Source of the DNA: Hyphomicrobiales bacterium
GTDB taxonomy: Bacteria > Pseudomonadota > Alphaproteobacteria > Rhizobiales > Xanthobacteraceae
Direction: 5' to 3'
Length of the DNA: 64,000 nt
NCBI GenBank assembly: GCA_021732215.1
Contig: JAKFVL010000007.1
Span: 1 to 64,000, forward strand
Below, piece after piece: positions 1 to 8,421 of the stretch (position 1 is the first letter of the stretch; the number at the start of each line of letters is the position of its first letter). The notes under the pieces are model-generated. The model was not told the DNA's origin. It saw nothing but the letters and a program-made list of their open reading frames with translations, and did not search any database. A program made the position numbers and the translations under genes.

Positions 1-57
1 GGGGGTGGGGGGCCTTTGCGCGCCCAGCTCTCGCGGTGTGCATATGCGATTTCTCTC

Positions 58-72
58 CCCTCCAAGGGAGGG
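58..72 (+). promoter_or_regulatory. Hairpin overlapping the mutT ribosome binding site
   Basis: CCCTCC (58-63) can pair with GGAGGG (67-72) across a three-base loop. The right arm is also the Shine-Dalgarno-like purine run 8 bases before the ATG at 81. This small stem could partly hide the ribosome binding site. It is seen in the sequence only, and a role in control is inference. Confidence 0.35.
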
Positions 73-80
73 TTTGGATC

Positions 81-482
81 ATGAAACTAACCCTCGTCGT
101 CGCCTGCGCGCTGATCGACGCTGACAATCGCGTACTGATCGCGCAGCGGCCCGAGGGCAAGACGCTCGCTGGCCTGTGGGAATTTCCGGGCGGCAAAGTC
201 GATACGGGCGAACGTCCGGAGCAAGCGTTGATCCGCGAACTGAAGGAAGAGCTCGGGATTACGGTGACCGAACCATGTCTGGCACCGCTGACATTCGCGA
301 GCCACGCCTACGACGACTTTCATCTGTTGATGCCGCTCTATATCTGCCGGCGCTGGGAAGGCACCGTTACCTCACGCGAAGGCCAGCAGCTCGCGTGGGT
401 GCGCGCCAATAAACTGCGCGACTACCCAATGCCGCCGGCGGACCTGCCGCTGATCCCGCACCTGACGGGGTTGCTGCTTTAA
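81..482 (+). CDS. mutT: Nudix hydrolase, MutT-type 8-oxo-dGTP diphosphatase
   Basis: A 133-residue protein of the usual MutT length. The Nudix box runs from about residue 38 to 60 (GKVDTGERPEQAL followed by RELKEELGI), giving the G-x5-E-x7-R-E-x2-E-E-x-G pattern that binds the metal and diphosphate. MutT cleans oxidised dGTP from the nucleotide pool; related Nudix enzymes take other nucleotides, so the substrate is inferred. ATG 81 is chosen because it follows a GGGAGGG ribosome site and begins MKLTLVVACALID, the normal first strand. An upstream in-frame ATG at 36 would add a tail unlike the family. Confidence 0.9.
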   Translation: MKLTLVVACALIDADNRVLIAQRPEGKTLAGLWEFPGGKVDTGERPEQALIRELKEELGITVTEPCLAPLTFASHAYDDFHLLMPLYICRRWEGTVTSREGQQLAWVRANKLRDYPMPPADLPLIPHLTGLLL

Positions 483-485
483 CTG

Positions 486-599
486 GTCGTCCCTGCGAAA
501 GCAGGGACCCATACCCGAGGTGTTCGCGGTCGCGCACCGCATCTCCGAGGCCCGCATGTAACGGCACAGCGTATGGGTCCTCGCTTTCGCGAGGACGAC
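486..599. repeat. Palindromic intergenic repeat, family A copy 1
   Basis: The left arm begins GTCGTCCCTGCGAAAGCAGG and the right arm ends CGCTTTCGCGAGGACGAC. The arms are inverted copies, each with its own small inner hairpin. It starts 3 bases after the mutT stop and lies between convergent genes. Similar copies are at 29383-29482 and 36034-36154. Confidence 0.85.
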
Positions 600-608
600 A
601 CATTAAAG

Positions 609-1451
609 TCAGTTCTTATCGGTGCGCCCCTTCACCGCATCCTCCAGCCGCGCCGTCGCCGAACCAGGCTTGAGCGGTTTCTGCTGGCTCTCATGCGGCA
701 CCCAGCCCGACAGCCAGACCACATCGAATGTCGCGCGAATGCGGCCATCGGCGTCGGCAAACCGCTCCGTATAGATTTGCGCCATCCGCAGCAATGTAGC
801 CCGGCGCGAGAACGACTTGCGCCGCTGGATCAGGACGTTTGTCGCCGCCATGCGCCGCAGATCCTGCATCAGCGCGAATGCGTTGTCGTAACGCACCACA
901 ATGCGATCGACGTCGGCCACCGGCAGCGCAAAGCCTGCCCGCTGCAACAGGGCACCGAGATCGCGCAGATCGGCGAACGGTGCGACGCGCGGCGAGATAC
1001 CGCCTTCGATCTCGGCTTCAGCCGCGGCGAACGATTGCCGCAACTCGGTCAGCGTGTCGCCGCCAAGCATGGCCGCGAGAAACAAGCCGTCCGGTTTGAG
1101 CGCGCGCCGCACCTGCGCCATGACGCCGGGAAGATCGTTGGCGAACTGTAACGCCAGCGCGGACACCACCAGATCGAGCGAGCCAGAGGCGATCTCGAGC
1201 GACTCGCCGGATGGACCGAGCAGATCGCGATGGATCACATCTTTGTGCAGCGTTTTGACATCGGCCAGCGCATGACCCGGTATGCCGATATCCGCGACGC
1301 GAGAAAATTCACGAAGCACGGCGGACAGCCGTTCGGTCATGTCCTCCATCACCCGATCGAGCAGGAACGTTGCAGGCCCGAGTCGTTGCGCGCGCGTTCG
1401 CCGCAACCGCTGCGCGGCGGCATCAAACAGGATGGGCGGTACGGAAGTCAT
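609..1451 (-). CDS. SAM-dependent methyltransferase, NDUFAF5/BioC-like
   Basis: A 280-residue class I methyltransferase-fold protein. Motif I is degenerate (VADIGIPGH instead of DxGxGxG), but the later strand and turn (SLDLVVSALALQFANDLPGV) and the post-motif region (ALKPDGLFLAAMLGGDTL) are typical. The length and the LRRMAATNVL stretch fit the COG4106-like group that contains mitochondrial NDUFAF5, a complex I assembly factor. Exact activity is inferred. The start at 1451 (MTSVPPILFDAAAQRL) is preferred over 1481 because conservation in this family begins at the ILFDA segment. Divergent from comF. Confidence 0.75.
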   Translation of the reverse strand: MTSVPPILFDAAAQRLRRTRAQRLGPATFLLDRVMEDMTERLSAVLREFSRVADIGIPGHALADVKTLHKDVIHRDLLGPSGESLEIASGSLDLVVSALALQFANDLPGVMAQVRRALKPDGLFLAAMLGGDTLTELRQSFAAAEAEIEGGISPRVAPFADLRDLGALLQRAGFALPVADVDRIVVRYDNAFALMQDLRRMAATNVLIQRRKSFSRRATLLRMAQIYTERFADADGRIRATFDVVWLSGWVPHESQQKPLKPGSATARLEDAVKGRTDKN

Positions 1452-1476
1452 GCTGGATGATGTTCTAGCAGAGATC

Positions 1477-1592
1477 GTCATTGCGAGTCCCCGCGTCTTG
1501 CCTTTGGCAAGCCCAAGGACAAGCTCCGCGAAGCAATCCAGAGCCGGGGAAACTGGTGGATTGCTTCGTCGGCTTCACCTCCTCGCAATGAC
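1477..1592. repeat. Palindromic intergenic repeat, family B copy 1
   Basis: Outer arms GTCATTGCGAG and CTCGCAATGAC, inner arms CGAAGCAATCCA and TGGATTGCTTCG. It lies between the divergent methyltransferase and comF genes, so it occupies their shared promoter region. Other copies are at 31765-31842, 33970-34051 and 45850-45929. Confidence 0.85.
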
Positions 1593-1656
1593 TACCCAAT
1601 TCTGGCTCTAGCAAAGGCATCCTCCAGAGTCGCACAGTCGGCACCGAGAGACCGCC

Positions 1657-2466
1657 ATGGAAAGCGACACCATCACCCAAAGCCCGCTGCGCCGCCGTCT
1701 GGATCACGCGCGAAGGGCCGCTCGCAGCGCATGGTCGCTCACATCCCGAGCGATACTCGATATTGCCTTGCCGACGCTTTGCGTCGCTTGCCGCGATCCG
1801 GTGGCGGGTCATGGCGTTTGCGCGCAATGCTGGATCAGGCTGTCGTTCATCGCGCCGCCGTTTTGCGAGCGGCTCGGCATTCCGTTCGTCTATGATCCCG
1901 GTCCGGGTCTGCTGTCGATGGAAGCGATCGCCAGCCCTCCGGTTTATCGCCGCGCCCGCGCAGCGGTGCGCTACGACGAGGTGGCCCGCACCCTGGTGCA
2001 TGCGCTGAAATATCAGGACCGGATCGATCTCGCTCCGGCGATGGGTGGCTGGATGACCCGCGCCGGAAGCGAGTTGTTGCAGGACGCGGACGTGCTGGTT
2101 CCAGTGCCGCTGCACTGGCGGCGCGGATGGAGCCGCCGCTACAATCAGTCAGGACATCTTGCAAAGGCCATCGCCCGAATGAGCGGCGTCCCGCTTGAGC
2201 ACACACTGCTCAAGCGCATCCGGCCGACAGAGCAACAGATCGGACTTTCGAAATCCGAACGCACGCTGAACGTGCAGGGAGCGTTTGCCCTCCCGGCCGA
2301 ACAGAGAGCCCGCGTCCACGGCCGCCGCATTTTGCTGATCGACGACGTTCTGACATCCGGATCGACGGCGAATGCCTGCGCACGGGCGCTGCTTCGCGCC
2401 AGAGCAGCGCAGGTCGAGGTGCTGGTGTTCGCGCGGGTTGTGGAGCCCCTTGGAAATCCCATATAA
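1657..2466 (+). CDS. comF: ComF family phosphoribosyltransferase-like protein
   Basis: A 269-residue double-zinc-ribbon and PRTase protein. Near the N-terminus CVACRD and CAQCW supply the cysteine pairs of the zinc ribbon. RRYNQSGHLAKAIA is the ComF signature, and ILLIDDVLTSGST (about residues 225-237) is the PRPP-binding loop with the two acidic residues. ComF homologues act in DNA uptake or damage-linked processes in some bacteria; in Rhizobiales the role is unknown. It is followed 30 bases later by grxC, and the run comF-grxC-nitrilase-DUF1178 is probably one operon. Confidence 0.9.
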   Translation: MESDTITQSPLRRRLDHARRAARSAWSLTSRAILDIALPTLCVACRDPVAGHGVCAQCWIRLSFIAPPFCERLGIPFVYDPGPGLLSMEAIASPPVYRRARAAVRYDEVARTLVHALKYQDRIDLAPAMGGWMTRAGSELLQDADVLVPVPLHWRRGWSRRYNQSGHLAKAIARMSGVPLEHTLLKRIRPTEQQIGLSKSERTLNVQGAFALPAEQRARVHGRRILLIDDVLTSGSTANACARALLRARAAQVEVLVFARVVEPLGNPI

Positions 2467-2496
2467 TCGGCCGAACCGACGCTATTCGAGGAAGAG

Positions 2497-2766
2497 ATGC
2501 CCGTCGCCATCGAAATCTACACCCGGCCGGGATGCGGCTATTGTGGCGCGGCCAAATCGCTGCTCGCGCGCAAGAAGGCGGATTTCACGGAATTCGACGT
2601 CGCTGTCGATCCCAACTGGCGGCAGGAAATGGTCCAGCGCTCGCATGGCGGCTCGACGTTTCCGCAAATCTTCATCGGCGGTCAGCACATCGGCGGCTGC
2701 GACGATCTTTACGCCCTCGACCGCGAAGGCAAACTGGATGGCATGCTTGCCGGAGCAATAGCGTGA
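2497..2766 (+). CDS. grxC: Glutaredoxin 3
   Basis: An 89-residue dithiol glutaredoxin of full family length. The redox motif is CGYC (Cys13 and Cys16), the cis-proline loop is STFPQIFIGG, and GGCDDLYALD is the C-terminal glutathione-binding segment. It reduces protein and glutathione mixed disulphides in the cytoplasm. An in-frame ATG follows a GGAAGAG ribosome site (GAGGAAGAG). Its stop overlaps the GTG start of the next gene, so translation is probably coupled. Confidence 0.93.
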   Translation: MPVAIEIYTRPGCGYCGAAKSLLARKKADFTEFDVAVDPNWRQEMVQRSHGGSTFPQIFIGGQHIGGCDDLYALDREGKLDGMLAGAIA

Positions 2767-3656
2767 GCGGCGAAACCGCGAGCACGCGGCCCGCCTTCAA
2801 GGCAGCGATGGTGCAAATGCGCTCGGCGCTCGCGCCTGCCGACAGTCTCAAGCAAGGAACCACGCTGATCCGCGAAGCCGCGTCGCAGGGTGCGAGCTAT
2901 GTGCAGACGCCCGAGATGAGCAATGTGCTGGCGGCCACCGGCCAGCAGCTTTTCAGCGTTATCACCGAGGAAGCAAGCGATCAGTCGCTGGTCGCCTATC
3001 GCGCGCTGGCCAAGGAGCTCGGCATCTATCTGCATATCGGATCGCTTGCGATCCGATTGTCGGCGGAACGGGCGGCCAATCGCGGCTTCCTGATCGACCC
3101 CACCGGGACCATCGTCGCACGATATGACAAGATCCATATGTTCGACGTGCAACTCGCGAACGGCGAAACCTATCGCGAATCCGCGAGATATCAGCCGGGC
3201 GAGGTTTCGCCGATTGTCGATCTGCCGTGGGGCAAGATCGGAATCACGATCTGCTACGACATGCGCTTTCCGGCGCTCTATCGCGCACTGGCGGAAAACG
3301 GCGCGGCGTTTCTCACAATGCCGTCGGCTTTCACCAAGCCCACAGGCGAGGCCCACTGGCATATCCTGCTGCGCTCCCGCGCCATCGAGAACGGCGCATT
3401 CGTGTTCGCCGCCGCGCAGGCTGGCACACACGAAAGCGGCCGCTTGAGTTACGGCCACTCGGTCATCATCGATCCATGGGGAACGGTCCTCGCCGAAGGC
3501 GGCACGGAACCTGGCGTGATCGTGGCGGAGATCGATCCGGGCAAGGTCGACAGCGTGCGCAAGAGCATCCCGTCCCTGCAGCATGGACGCCGCTTCACCA
3601 TTCATGGCGGGAAAGCAGAACCGGATCACCTGCATCTGGTCAAAGGCTCCGCATGA
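2763..3656 (+). CDS. Carbon-nitrogen hydrolase (nitrilase superfamily, Nit2-like)
   Basis: A 297-residue nitrilase-fold amidase. The Glu-Lys-Cys triad is visible as the Glu of YVQTPEMSN, the Lys of RYDKIHMFDV and the Cys of GITICYDMRFP. Close relatives (Nit1/Nit2) deaminate glutathione or 2-oxoacid amides, and its position next to glutaredoxin suits a repair amidase for deaminated glutathione. That assignment is inference. The GTG start at 2763 overlaps the grxC stop as GTGA, and AAMVQMRSAL is the expected first strand. No ATG start upstream of the overlap is plausible. Confidence 0.88.
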   Translation: MSGETASTRPAFKAAMVQMRSALAPADSLKQGTTLIREAASQGASYVQTPEMSNVLAATGQQLFSVITEEASDQSLVAYRALAKELGIYLHIGSLAIRLSAERAANRGFLIDPTGTIVARYDKIHMFDVQLANGETYRESARYQPGEVSPIVDLPWGKIGITICYDMRFPALYRALAENGAAFLTMPSAFTKPTGEAHWHILLRSRAIENGAFVFAAAQAGTHESGRLSYGHSVIIDPWGTVLAEGGTEPGVIVAEIDPGKVDSVRKSIPSLQHGRRFTIHGGKAEPDHLHLVKGSA

Positions 3657-4120
3657 TCCGCTATGCCCTGGGCTGCGAATGCGGCCATGCGTTCGAAAGC
3701 TGGTTTCAGAGTTCGTCGGCCTACGACAGCCAGATCAAGCGCAAGCTGGTCAATTGCCCGGTCTGCGACTCGGCCAAGGTCGAGAAGGCCATCATGGCGC
3801 CGCGGATCACGCGCAAGGGCCGCAGCCAGACGCCGGCATCGGAGCCGGCTGTCACAACAGAGGCGGTCTCATCGCCGGCAACGCTGATGATGACTGAGGA
3901 GCGCGAACTGCGCGCCAAGCTGAAAGAGTTACGCGATTACGTCACCAAGAATGCCGACAACGTCGGCAATCGCTTCCCCACGGAAGCACGCAAGATGCAT
4001 TACGGCGACATCGAACATCGCGCCATTTACGGCGAAGCGTCCATGGAAGAAGCACAGTCTCTCTCCGACGAAGGCATCGACATGATGCCGCTGCCGGTGC
4101 TGCCCGACGACCGGAACTGA
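3653..4120 (+). CDS. DUF1178 family zinc-ribbon protein
   Basis: A 155-residue protein. The N-terminus MIRYALGCECGHAFESWF and the later NCPVCDS pair form a zinc ribbon, and the helical C-terminus has ELRAKLKELRDYVTKNADNVG, the hallmark of DUF1178. Function is unknown in the family. The ATG overlaps the stop of the amidase (ATGA), which makes it the last gene of the comF-grxC-amidase operon. A poorly conserved linker of about 40 residues separates the two halves. Confidence 0.88.
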   Translation: MIRYALGCECGHAFESWFQSSSAYDSQIKRKLVNCPVCDSAKVEKAIMAPRITRKGRSQTPASEPAVTTEAVSSPATLMMTEERELRAKLKELRDYVTKNADNVGNRFPTEARKMHYGDIEHRAIYGEASMEEAQSLSDEGIDMMPLPVLPDDRN

Positions 4121-4121
4121 G

Positions 4122-4166
4122 GCATGATCCCGAAAAGCGGGGACCGGTTTTTGGATCAGACCGTGC
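4122..4166. repeat. Palindromic repeat, family D copy 1
   Basis: Begins GCATGATCCCGAAAAG, contains ACCGGTTTTTGGATCA and ends near ACCGTGCC. It matches the elements at 27672-27719, 55339-55387 and, inverted, 55485-55533. It sits just after the DUF1178 stop, between convergent genes. The right arm is worn. Confidence 0.7.
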
Positions 4167-4176
4167 CCGGGATGAC

Positions 4177-5073
4177 CTACCCTGCAATCAAAAGCCCGAC
4201 CCCGACGACAATCAAAACAATTCCGAGCACCTCGCGAAGCGTCGGCGTTTGCTTGAAGCTGTAATAGGCGATCGCCTGCGCGAACAGCACCTCGACCAGC
4301 GCCAGCGTGCGCACGTTGGCCGCGGCCGTCAGCGCAAGCGCCAGAAACCAGAATTGCGACGCAGCAGCGCCCGTGAAGCCTGCGAGCAAGGACGGCCACC
4401 ACAGCTTCAGGATCGATGCCAGCACATCCGGCGCGCGCCAGACCAGATAGATCGACAGCACCAGCGTCTGGACGAACAGCCCGAGCACCAGAGTGAACGA
4501 CGCCGCGGTGACGAAGGTGACGCCCGGCACCACGATGATCGCGCCCCGAAAGCCGACCGCCGACAGTGCGAAGAAGGCTGCGGCCACAAGCCCCAGCACA
4601 GTCGGCTTGAGGCTGGCGAGATCCTTGCCGCCCGGCCGCAATGCCGTGATGACCACACCGACGGTCGCAATGATGATCGCGATGATCTTCAGTGCATTCA
4701 ATGTATCGTTGAGAAACACGAAGCCGAACATCGCGGCCTGGATGGGTTCGGTCTTGATATAGGCGGTGGTGACGACGAACGAGCGATCGGCCATCGCCGC
4801 CAGCATCAATCCGGTCGCCACGATCTGGGACAGCGCGCCCAGCAACAGCCACGGCCAGAACATGCTCACCGGCCACTGCAACCGGTCGCCAGTTGCCGCC
4901 AGCGCTACCGCAAGAAAGACCAGCGAAAACGGAAACCCGAACAGGAATCGCACATTGGTTGCGCCGAGCGTGCCGAGCGGACCGGTGAGGTGCCGCTGTG
5001 TCGCATTGCGAACCACCTGCCCGAGCGCGGCTGCGAGCGTGAATGGAATCCAGAGCAGTGCGGTGGAGATCAT
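4177..5073 (-). CDS. EamA/DMT family transporter
   Basis: A 298-residue integral membrane protein with about ten hydrophobic segments in two repeats, the usual layout of drug/metabolite transporters. Recognisable pieces are ATGLMLAAMADRSFVVTTAY and LALVEVLFAQAIAYYSFKQT at the ends of the two halves. The substrate cannot be told. The start at 5073 (MISTALLWIPFTLAAALGQ) is preferred because the next upstream ATG (5085) falls inside a repeat element. Convergent with DUF1178. Confidence 0.82.
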   Translation of the reverse strand: MISTALLWIPFTLAAALGQVVRNATQRHLTGPLGTLGATNVRFLFGFPFSLVFLAVALAATGDRLQWPVSMFWPWLLLGALSQIVATGLMLAAMADRSFVVTTAYIKTEPIQAAMFGFVFLNDTLNALKIIAIIIATVGVVITALRPGGKDLASLKPTVLGLVAAAFFALSAVGFRGAIIVVPGVTFVTAASFTLVLGLFVQTLVLSIYLVWRAPDVLASILKLWWPSLLAGFTGAAASQFWFLALALTAAANVRTLALVEVLFAQAIAYYSFKQTPTLREVLGIVLIVVGVGLLIAG

Positions 5074-5080
5074 GGCAATC

Positions 5081-5122
5081 GTCATTCCGGGGCGCGTCGC
5101 TTTTCGACGCGAGCCCGGAATC
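5081..5122. repeat. Palindromic repeat, family E
   Basis: GTCATTCCGGGGCGCGTCG pairs with CGACGCGAGCCCGGAATC around a TTTT loop, with small mismatches. It lies just upstream of the EamA gene start. Confidence 0.7.
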
Positions 5123-5202
5123 CATAACCCCTGTGTCAAATAATGACTACAGCGGTGATGGATTTTCGGACATGCGCTGACGCGCATTCCGGAATGACAG
5201 GA

Positions 5203-5940
5203 TCACACCGCTTCGGCGATCAGCATGTAGTTCACGTCCACGTCGGATGCGACGCTCCAGCGATCGGCGAACGGCGAATAGACGACACCGGCCTGATCGG
5301 TGATCCCGAAACGATTGCGTTCGAGATGGCGTGCGAGCTCGTCCGGGGTGACGAACTTGCTCCATTGATGGGTGCCGCGCGGCAGCCAGCGCAGCACATA
5401 TTCCGCGCCGACGATCGCGAGCGCGAAGCTCTTCAGCGTGCGATTGATGGTCGACACCGTCATGAAGCCAGACGGCTTGGTCATGGCGGCGCAGCGATCG
5501 AGAAACGCGCCGACGTCGGTCACATGCTCCACGACCTCCATCGCCAGTACGATATCGAACCGCTCGTGGCGATTCATTTCCTCGATGGTGGTGCATCGGT
5601 AATCGATCAGCAGCTCCGACTTGGCGGCATGAACTTTCGCGGCCGCGATGTTGCTCTCCGACGGATCGACACCGACCACCTGCGCGCCGAGCCGGGTCAA
5701 TGGCTCGCACAGCAATCCCGCTCCACAACCGATATCGAGAATGCGCAACCCGGACAGGCAACCCAGGCTGCGGGCGCTGCGATCGAACTTCCGGCACGCC
5801 GCATCGCGGATATAGGTGAGGCGCAGCGGATTGATCTTGTGCAGCGGCGCCATCTTGCCCGCCGGGTCCCACCACTCGGCGGAAAGCCTTGAGAAGCGCG
5901 CGACTTCTGCCGGATCAACGGTAGTGGCGGACGATGACAC
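5203..5940 (-). CDS. ubiG: Ubiquinone biosynthesis O-methyltransferase
   Basis: A 245-residue protein, the family length. It has the UbiG lead sequence (FSRLSAEWWDPAGKMAPLH), SAM motif I (LDIGCGAGLLCEPL) and the acidic residue after strand 2 (VVGVDPSE). The later FDIVLAMEVVEHV and GTHQWSKFVTPDEL are diagnostic. UbiG carries out both O-methylations in ubiquinone synthesis. The gene is next to lysC, as in many Rhizobiales, but reads away from it. Confidence 0.95.
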   Translation of the reverse strand: MSSSATTVDPAEVARFSRLSAEWWDPAGKMAPLHKINPLRLTYIRDAACRKFDRSARSLGCLSGLRILDIGCGAGLLCEPLTRLGAQVVGVDPSESNIAAAKVHAAKSELLIDYRCTTIEEMNRHERFDIVLAMEVVEHVTDVGAFLDRCAAMTKPSGFMTVSTINRTLKSFALAIVGAEYVLRWLPRGTHQWSKFVTPDELARHLERNRFGITDQAGVVYSPFADRWSVASDVDVNYMLIAEAV

Positions 5941-6001
5941 GAACGGGGTACTCCATACTCGGCATGCTTGTGATTTTCTCGGGCTGCGTCAAGTCACCGC
6001 G

Positions 6002-6469
6002 TCAGCGTGCCGTGATGTTGTTGCGAAATTCAATCGGCGACGACAGGTCCCTGATGGTTCTTTCGCCGTCACCGACACCCTGGATCTTGACTTCGCCGTA
6101 TCCGAGAAGACGCCCCAGGACGGATTGCTTGACATCGACGCTCTCGACCTTGTCGATGCTCATTTCAAAGATGGAACGCTGGATGAACCCGGTCTTGTGC
6201 ACGACGCGCATATTGGTGACGTCGGTTTCGGTGGTCCAGCGATGGAACCAGGCTTTCGCCGTATAGAATATGGCGATCGCTCCCATGATCGCGGCAACGC
6301 CGAGTCCGGTCAGCATGGCTCCTTCATTCACCGACATCCGCGATCCGATCAGCCCCGCCAGCGCGACCAGCCAGCACAGGATGGCCTGCCAGTAGACCGT
6401 CCAGTGCGCCGACGCCGAATAGAGGACCTTCTCACCCGGCTGCAGGATGTCGTCGATATATCGTCCCAT
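6002..6469 (-). CDS. PH domain (bPH/DUF304) membrane protein
   Basis: A 155-residue protein. MGRYIDDILQPGEKVLYSA precedes two membrane segments (about residues 25-45 and 52-76). The bacterial PH-like domain follows: TTETDVTNMRVVHKTGF, then MSIDKVESVDVKQSVLGRLLGYG, the core motif of YdbS/YdbT-like proteins. Function in the group is not settled. The start at 6469 is chosen over 6481 because MGRYIDD is the usual beginning. It is transcribed towards ubiG with a 61-base gap. Confidence 0.8.
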   Translation of the reverse strand: MGRYIDDILQPGEKVLYSASAHWTVYWQAILCWLVALAGLIGSRMSVNEGAMLTGLGVAAIMGAIAIFYTAKAWFHRWTTETDVTNMRVVHKTGFIQRSIFEMSIDKVESVDVKQSVLGRLLGYGEVKIQGVGDGERTIRDLSSPIEFRNNITAR

Positions 6470-6653
6470 TACCTGCCTCAACCGCCTCGTTCCAGTGGTC
6501 CGCAGGGCGTCCGTGGCCCCGTCGATATCCAGCCGGTCGCTTGCTCCAGCCCGCCCCAGTATGTATACGCGCGGCTCGGACCATGCAGCCTAATTTTGCA
6601 TGGATCGTCCCATTCTTCTGGCAGGTTTTTACTCAAGGGTTTCACTGCGCGTC

Positions 6654-7907
6654 ATGGGCCGGCTGGTCATGAAATTCGGCGGCACCTCGGTCGCCAGCAT
6701 CGAACGCATTCAGAACGTCGCGCGCCATGTCAAACGCGAGGTGGATGCGGGCCACGACGTGGCCGTGGTCGTGTCCGCCATGTCCGGCAAGACCAACGAA
6801 CTGATCGAATGGTGCCGCGCCGCCTCGCCGATGCACGATGCCCGCGAATACGACGCAATAGTCGCCTCCGGCGAGCAGGTGACTTCGGGATTGCTGGCCA
6901 TCGCGTTGCAGGCCATCGGCGTTCAGGCCCGCTCGTGGCAGGGCTGGCAGATTCCGATTCTGACCAGCGACGCCCATGCGTCGGCGCGAATTACCGCGAT
7001 CGACGGCAGCGAGATCGTCAAGCGCTTCGCGGAACGCAAGGAGGTCGCTGTGATCGCCGGCTTCCAGGGCATCTATGAGCCCACGGGACGCATCACCACA
7101 TTGGGCCGCGGCGGCTCCGACACGTCGGCCGTCGCCATCGCGGCCGCGATCCGCGCCGAGCGCTGCGACATCTATACCGACGTCGATGGCGTCTACACCA
7201 CAGACCCGCGCGTCGTGCCGAAAGCCCGGCGGATGAACAAGGTCGCGTTCGAGGAAATGCTGGAGCTGGCCTCGCAAGGCGCGAAGGTTCTGCAAGTCCG
7301 TTCCGTCGAACTCGGCATGGTGCAGAACATGCCGATCTTCGTGCGATCGAGTTTCGACAAGCCGGAAGATATCGACCCGCACGGCACGCCGCCGGGCACG
7401 CTGATCTGCGCGGAGGAGGAAATCGTGGAAAACCATGTTGTCACCGGAATCGCATTCTCAAAAGACGAGGCGCAGATCTCGGTCCGCCAGATCCAGGACA
7501 AGCCGGGCGTCGCAGCTGCGATCTTCGGCCCCCTCGCGGACGCCAATATCAATGTCGACATGATCGTGCAGAACGTCTCGGAGGACGGCAAGACCACCGA
7601 CCTCACCTTCACCGTGCCGGCCTCCGACTTCACGCGCGCCCGCGACACCATCGTCAAGTCGAAGGATCATATCGGCTATGCGCGCCTCGACACCGCGACC
7701 GACGTTGCGAAAGTGTCGGTGATCGGCTCAGGCATGCGCAGCCATGCCGGCGTCGCCGCCGAGGCGTTCCAGGCGCTCGCCGACCGCAAGATCAACATCC
7801 GCGCCATCACCACCTCCGAGATCAAGTTCTCGGTGCTGATCGACACGGCGTATACCGAGCTCGCCGTCCGCGCCCTGCACACGCTGTACGGGCTGGATAA
7901 GGATTGA
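6654..7907 (+). CDS. lysC: Aspartate kinase
   Basis: A 417-residue monofunctional aspartokinase. Residues 1-15 carry the kinase signature VMKFGGTSVAS, followed by VSAMSGKTNEL, LGRGGSDTSAVAIAAA (the nucleotide/aspartate loop) and DVDGVYTTDPRVV. Two ACT domains fill the last 150 residues (ISVRQIQDKPGVAAAIFG and VIGSGMRSHAGVAAEAF), which normally give lysine/threonine feedback. It performs the first step of Lys, Met and Thr synthesis. The ATG at 6654 (MGRLVMKFGG) is taken; 6669 is an alternative, and 6600 would add a non-conserved tail. Confidence 0.95.
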   Translation: MGRLVMKFGGTSVASIERIQNVARHVKREVDAGHDVAVVVSAMSGKTNELIEWCRAASPMHDAREYDAIVASGEQVTSGLLAIALQAIGVQARSWQGWQIPILTSDAHASARITAIDGSEIVKRFAERKEVAVIAGFQGIYEPTGRITTLGRGGSDTSAVAIAAAIRAERCDIYTDVDGVYTTDPRVVPKARRMNKVAFEEMLELASQGAKVLQVRSVELGMVQNMPIFVRSSFDKPEDIDPHGTPPGTLICAEEEIVENHVVTGIAFSKDEAQISVRQIQDKPGVAAAIFGPLADANINVDMIVQNVSEDGKTTDLTFTVPASDFTRARDTIVKSKDHIGYARLDTATDVAKVSVIGSGMRSHAGVAAEAFQALADRKINIRAITTSEIKFSVLIDTAYTELAVRALHTLYGLDKD

Positions 7908-7938
7908 GGAATATCCGCGCCTAACAACACGCGATCAC

Positions 7939-8050
7939 CTCATCCTGAGGAGCGAGCCGAAGGCGAGCGTCTCGAAGGATGAAGGCCCATGATTATACGG
8001 GCCTCATGGTTCGAGACGCGCGCAAGAGCGCGCTCCTCACCATGAGGGTT
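7939..8050. repeat. Palindromic repeat, family F
   Basis: CTCATCCTGAGGAGCGAGCC on the left pairs imperfectly with GCGCTCCTCACCATGAGG on the right. Inner arms are GCGTCTCGAA and TTCGAGACGC. It fills most of the gap between lysC and the mazEF pair (7908-8187), where I see no gene. Confidence 0.75.
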
Positions 8051-8165
8051 GGACAATCAACCAGCCTCGTCATAGCCGGGCATCGCCGTTCACAGACGGC
8101 ATTTTAAAGAACACCTGTGCCGGCCATCCGCGTCTTCATTGCTGCCTCGGTCATTGCATTCCGTT

Positions 8166-8179
8166 CGTAACATGTTACG
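8166..8179. promoter_or_regulatory. Perfect 14-bp palindrome upstream of mazE, candidate operator
   Basis: CGTAACATGTTACG is a perfect palindrome ending 8 bases before the mazE start. Antitoxin-toxin pairs of this type repress their own promoter through the antitoxin, so this is the most likely operator. The palindrome is seen in the sequence; binding is inference. Confidence 0.55.
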
Positions 8180-8187
8180 CTGGATGC

Positions 8188-8421
8188 ATGCCCAACCCAC
8201 GCAAGACCCCTCCTCGAACTGCAAAGCAGCGCATGGCCTCACGCCGCGATCGGTTGCGCGCGCAAGGCATGCGTCCCGTTCAGCATTGGGTACCGGACTT
8301 GCGCGATCCGAAAATGCTGAAGCAAATCCGCCGCGAGGGCGCGCTGCTGTCGAAGCATCCGGAGAATGCCGCGATCGATGACTGGATCGAAGCCAGTTAT
8401 GACTGGGACGCACTGAAGTGA
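8188..8421 (+). CDS. MazE-type antitoxin, DUF3018 family
   Basis: A 77-residue basic protein. MASRRDRLRAQGMRPVQHWVPD is the DUF3018 (antitoxin MazE family) core, and the acidic C-terminus (AIDDWIEASYDWDALK) would wrap the toxin. It should neutralise the downstream MazF and repress the pair from the palindrome just upstream. Its stop overlaps the toxin start (GTGA). The pair lies between lysC and ptsP, beside a repeat and a hairpin-rich stretch, which looks like an insertion into a housekeeping run. Confidence 0.85.
   Translation: MPNPRKTPPRTAKQRMASRRDRLRAQGMRPVQHWVPDLRDPKMLKQIRREGALLSKHPENAAIDDWIEASYDWDALK

Noticed and set aside
2709-3635. Long minus-strand frame opposite the nitrilase-family gene
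   Set aside because: Shadow of a well-identified gene; no recognisable motif.
4249-5127. Plus-strand frame opposite the EamA gene rich in His/Arg/Asp
   Set aside because: Composition is that of the reverse strand of a membrane protein gene; no family.
7939-8050. Palindromic repeat read as a terminator for lysC
   Set aside because: It lacks a T run and matches the dispersed-repeat style, so it is called a repeat; it may still stop transcription.
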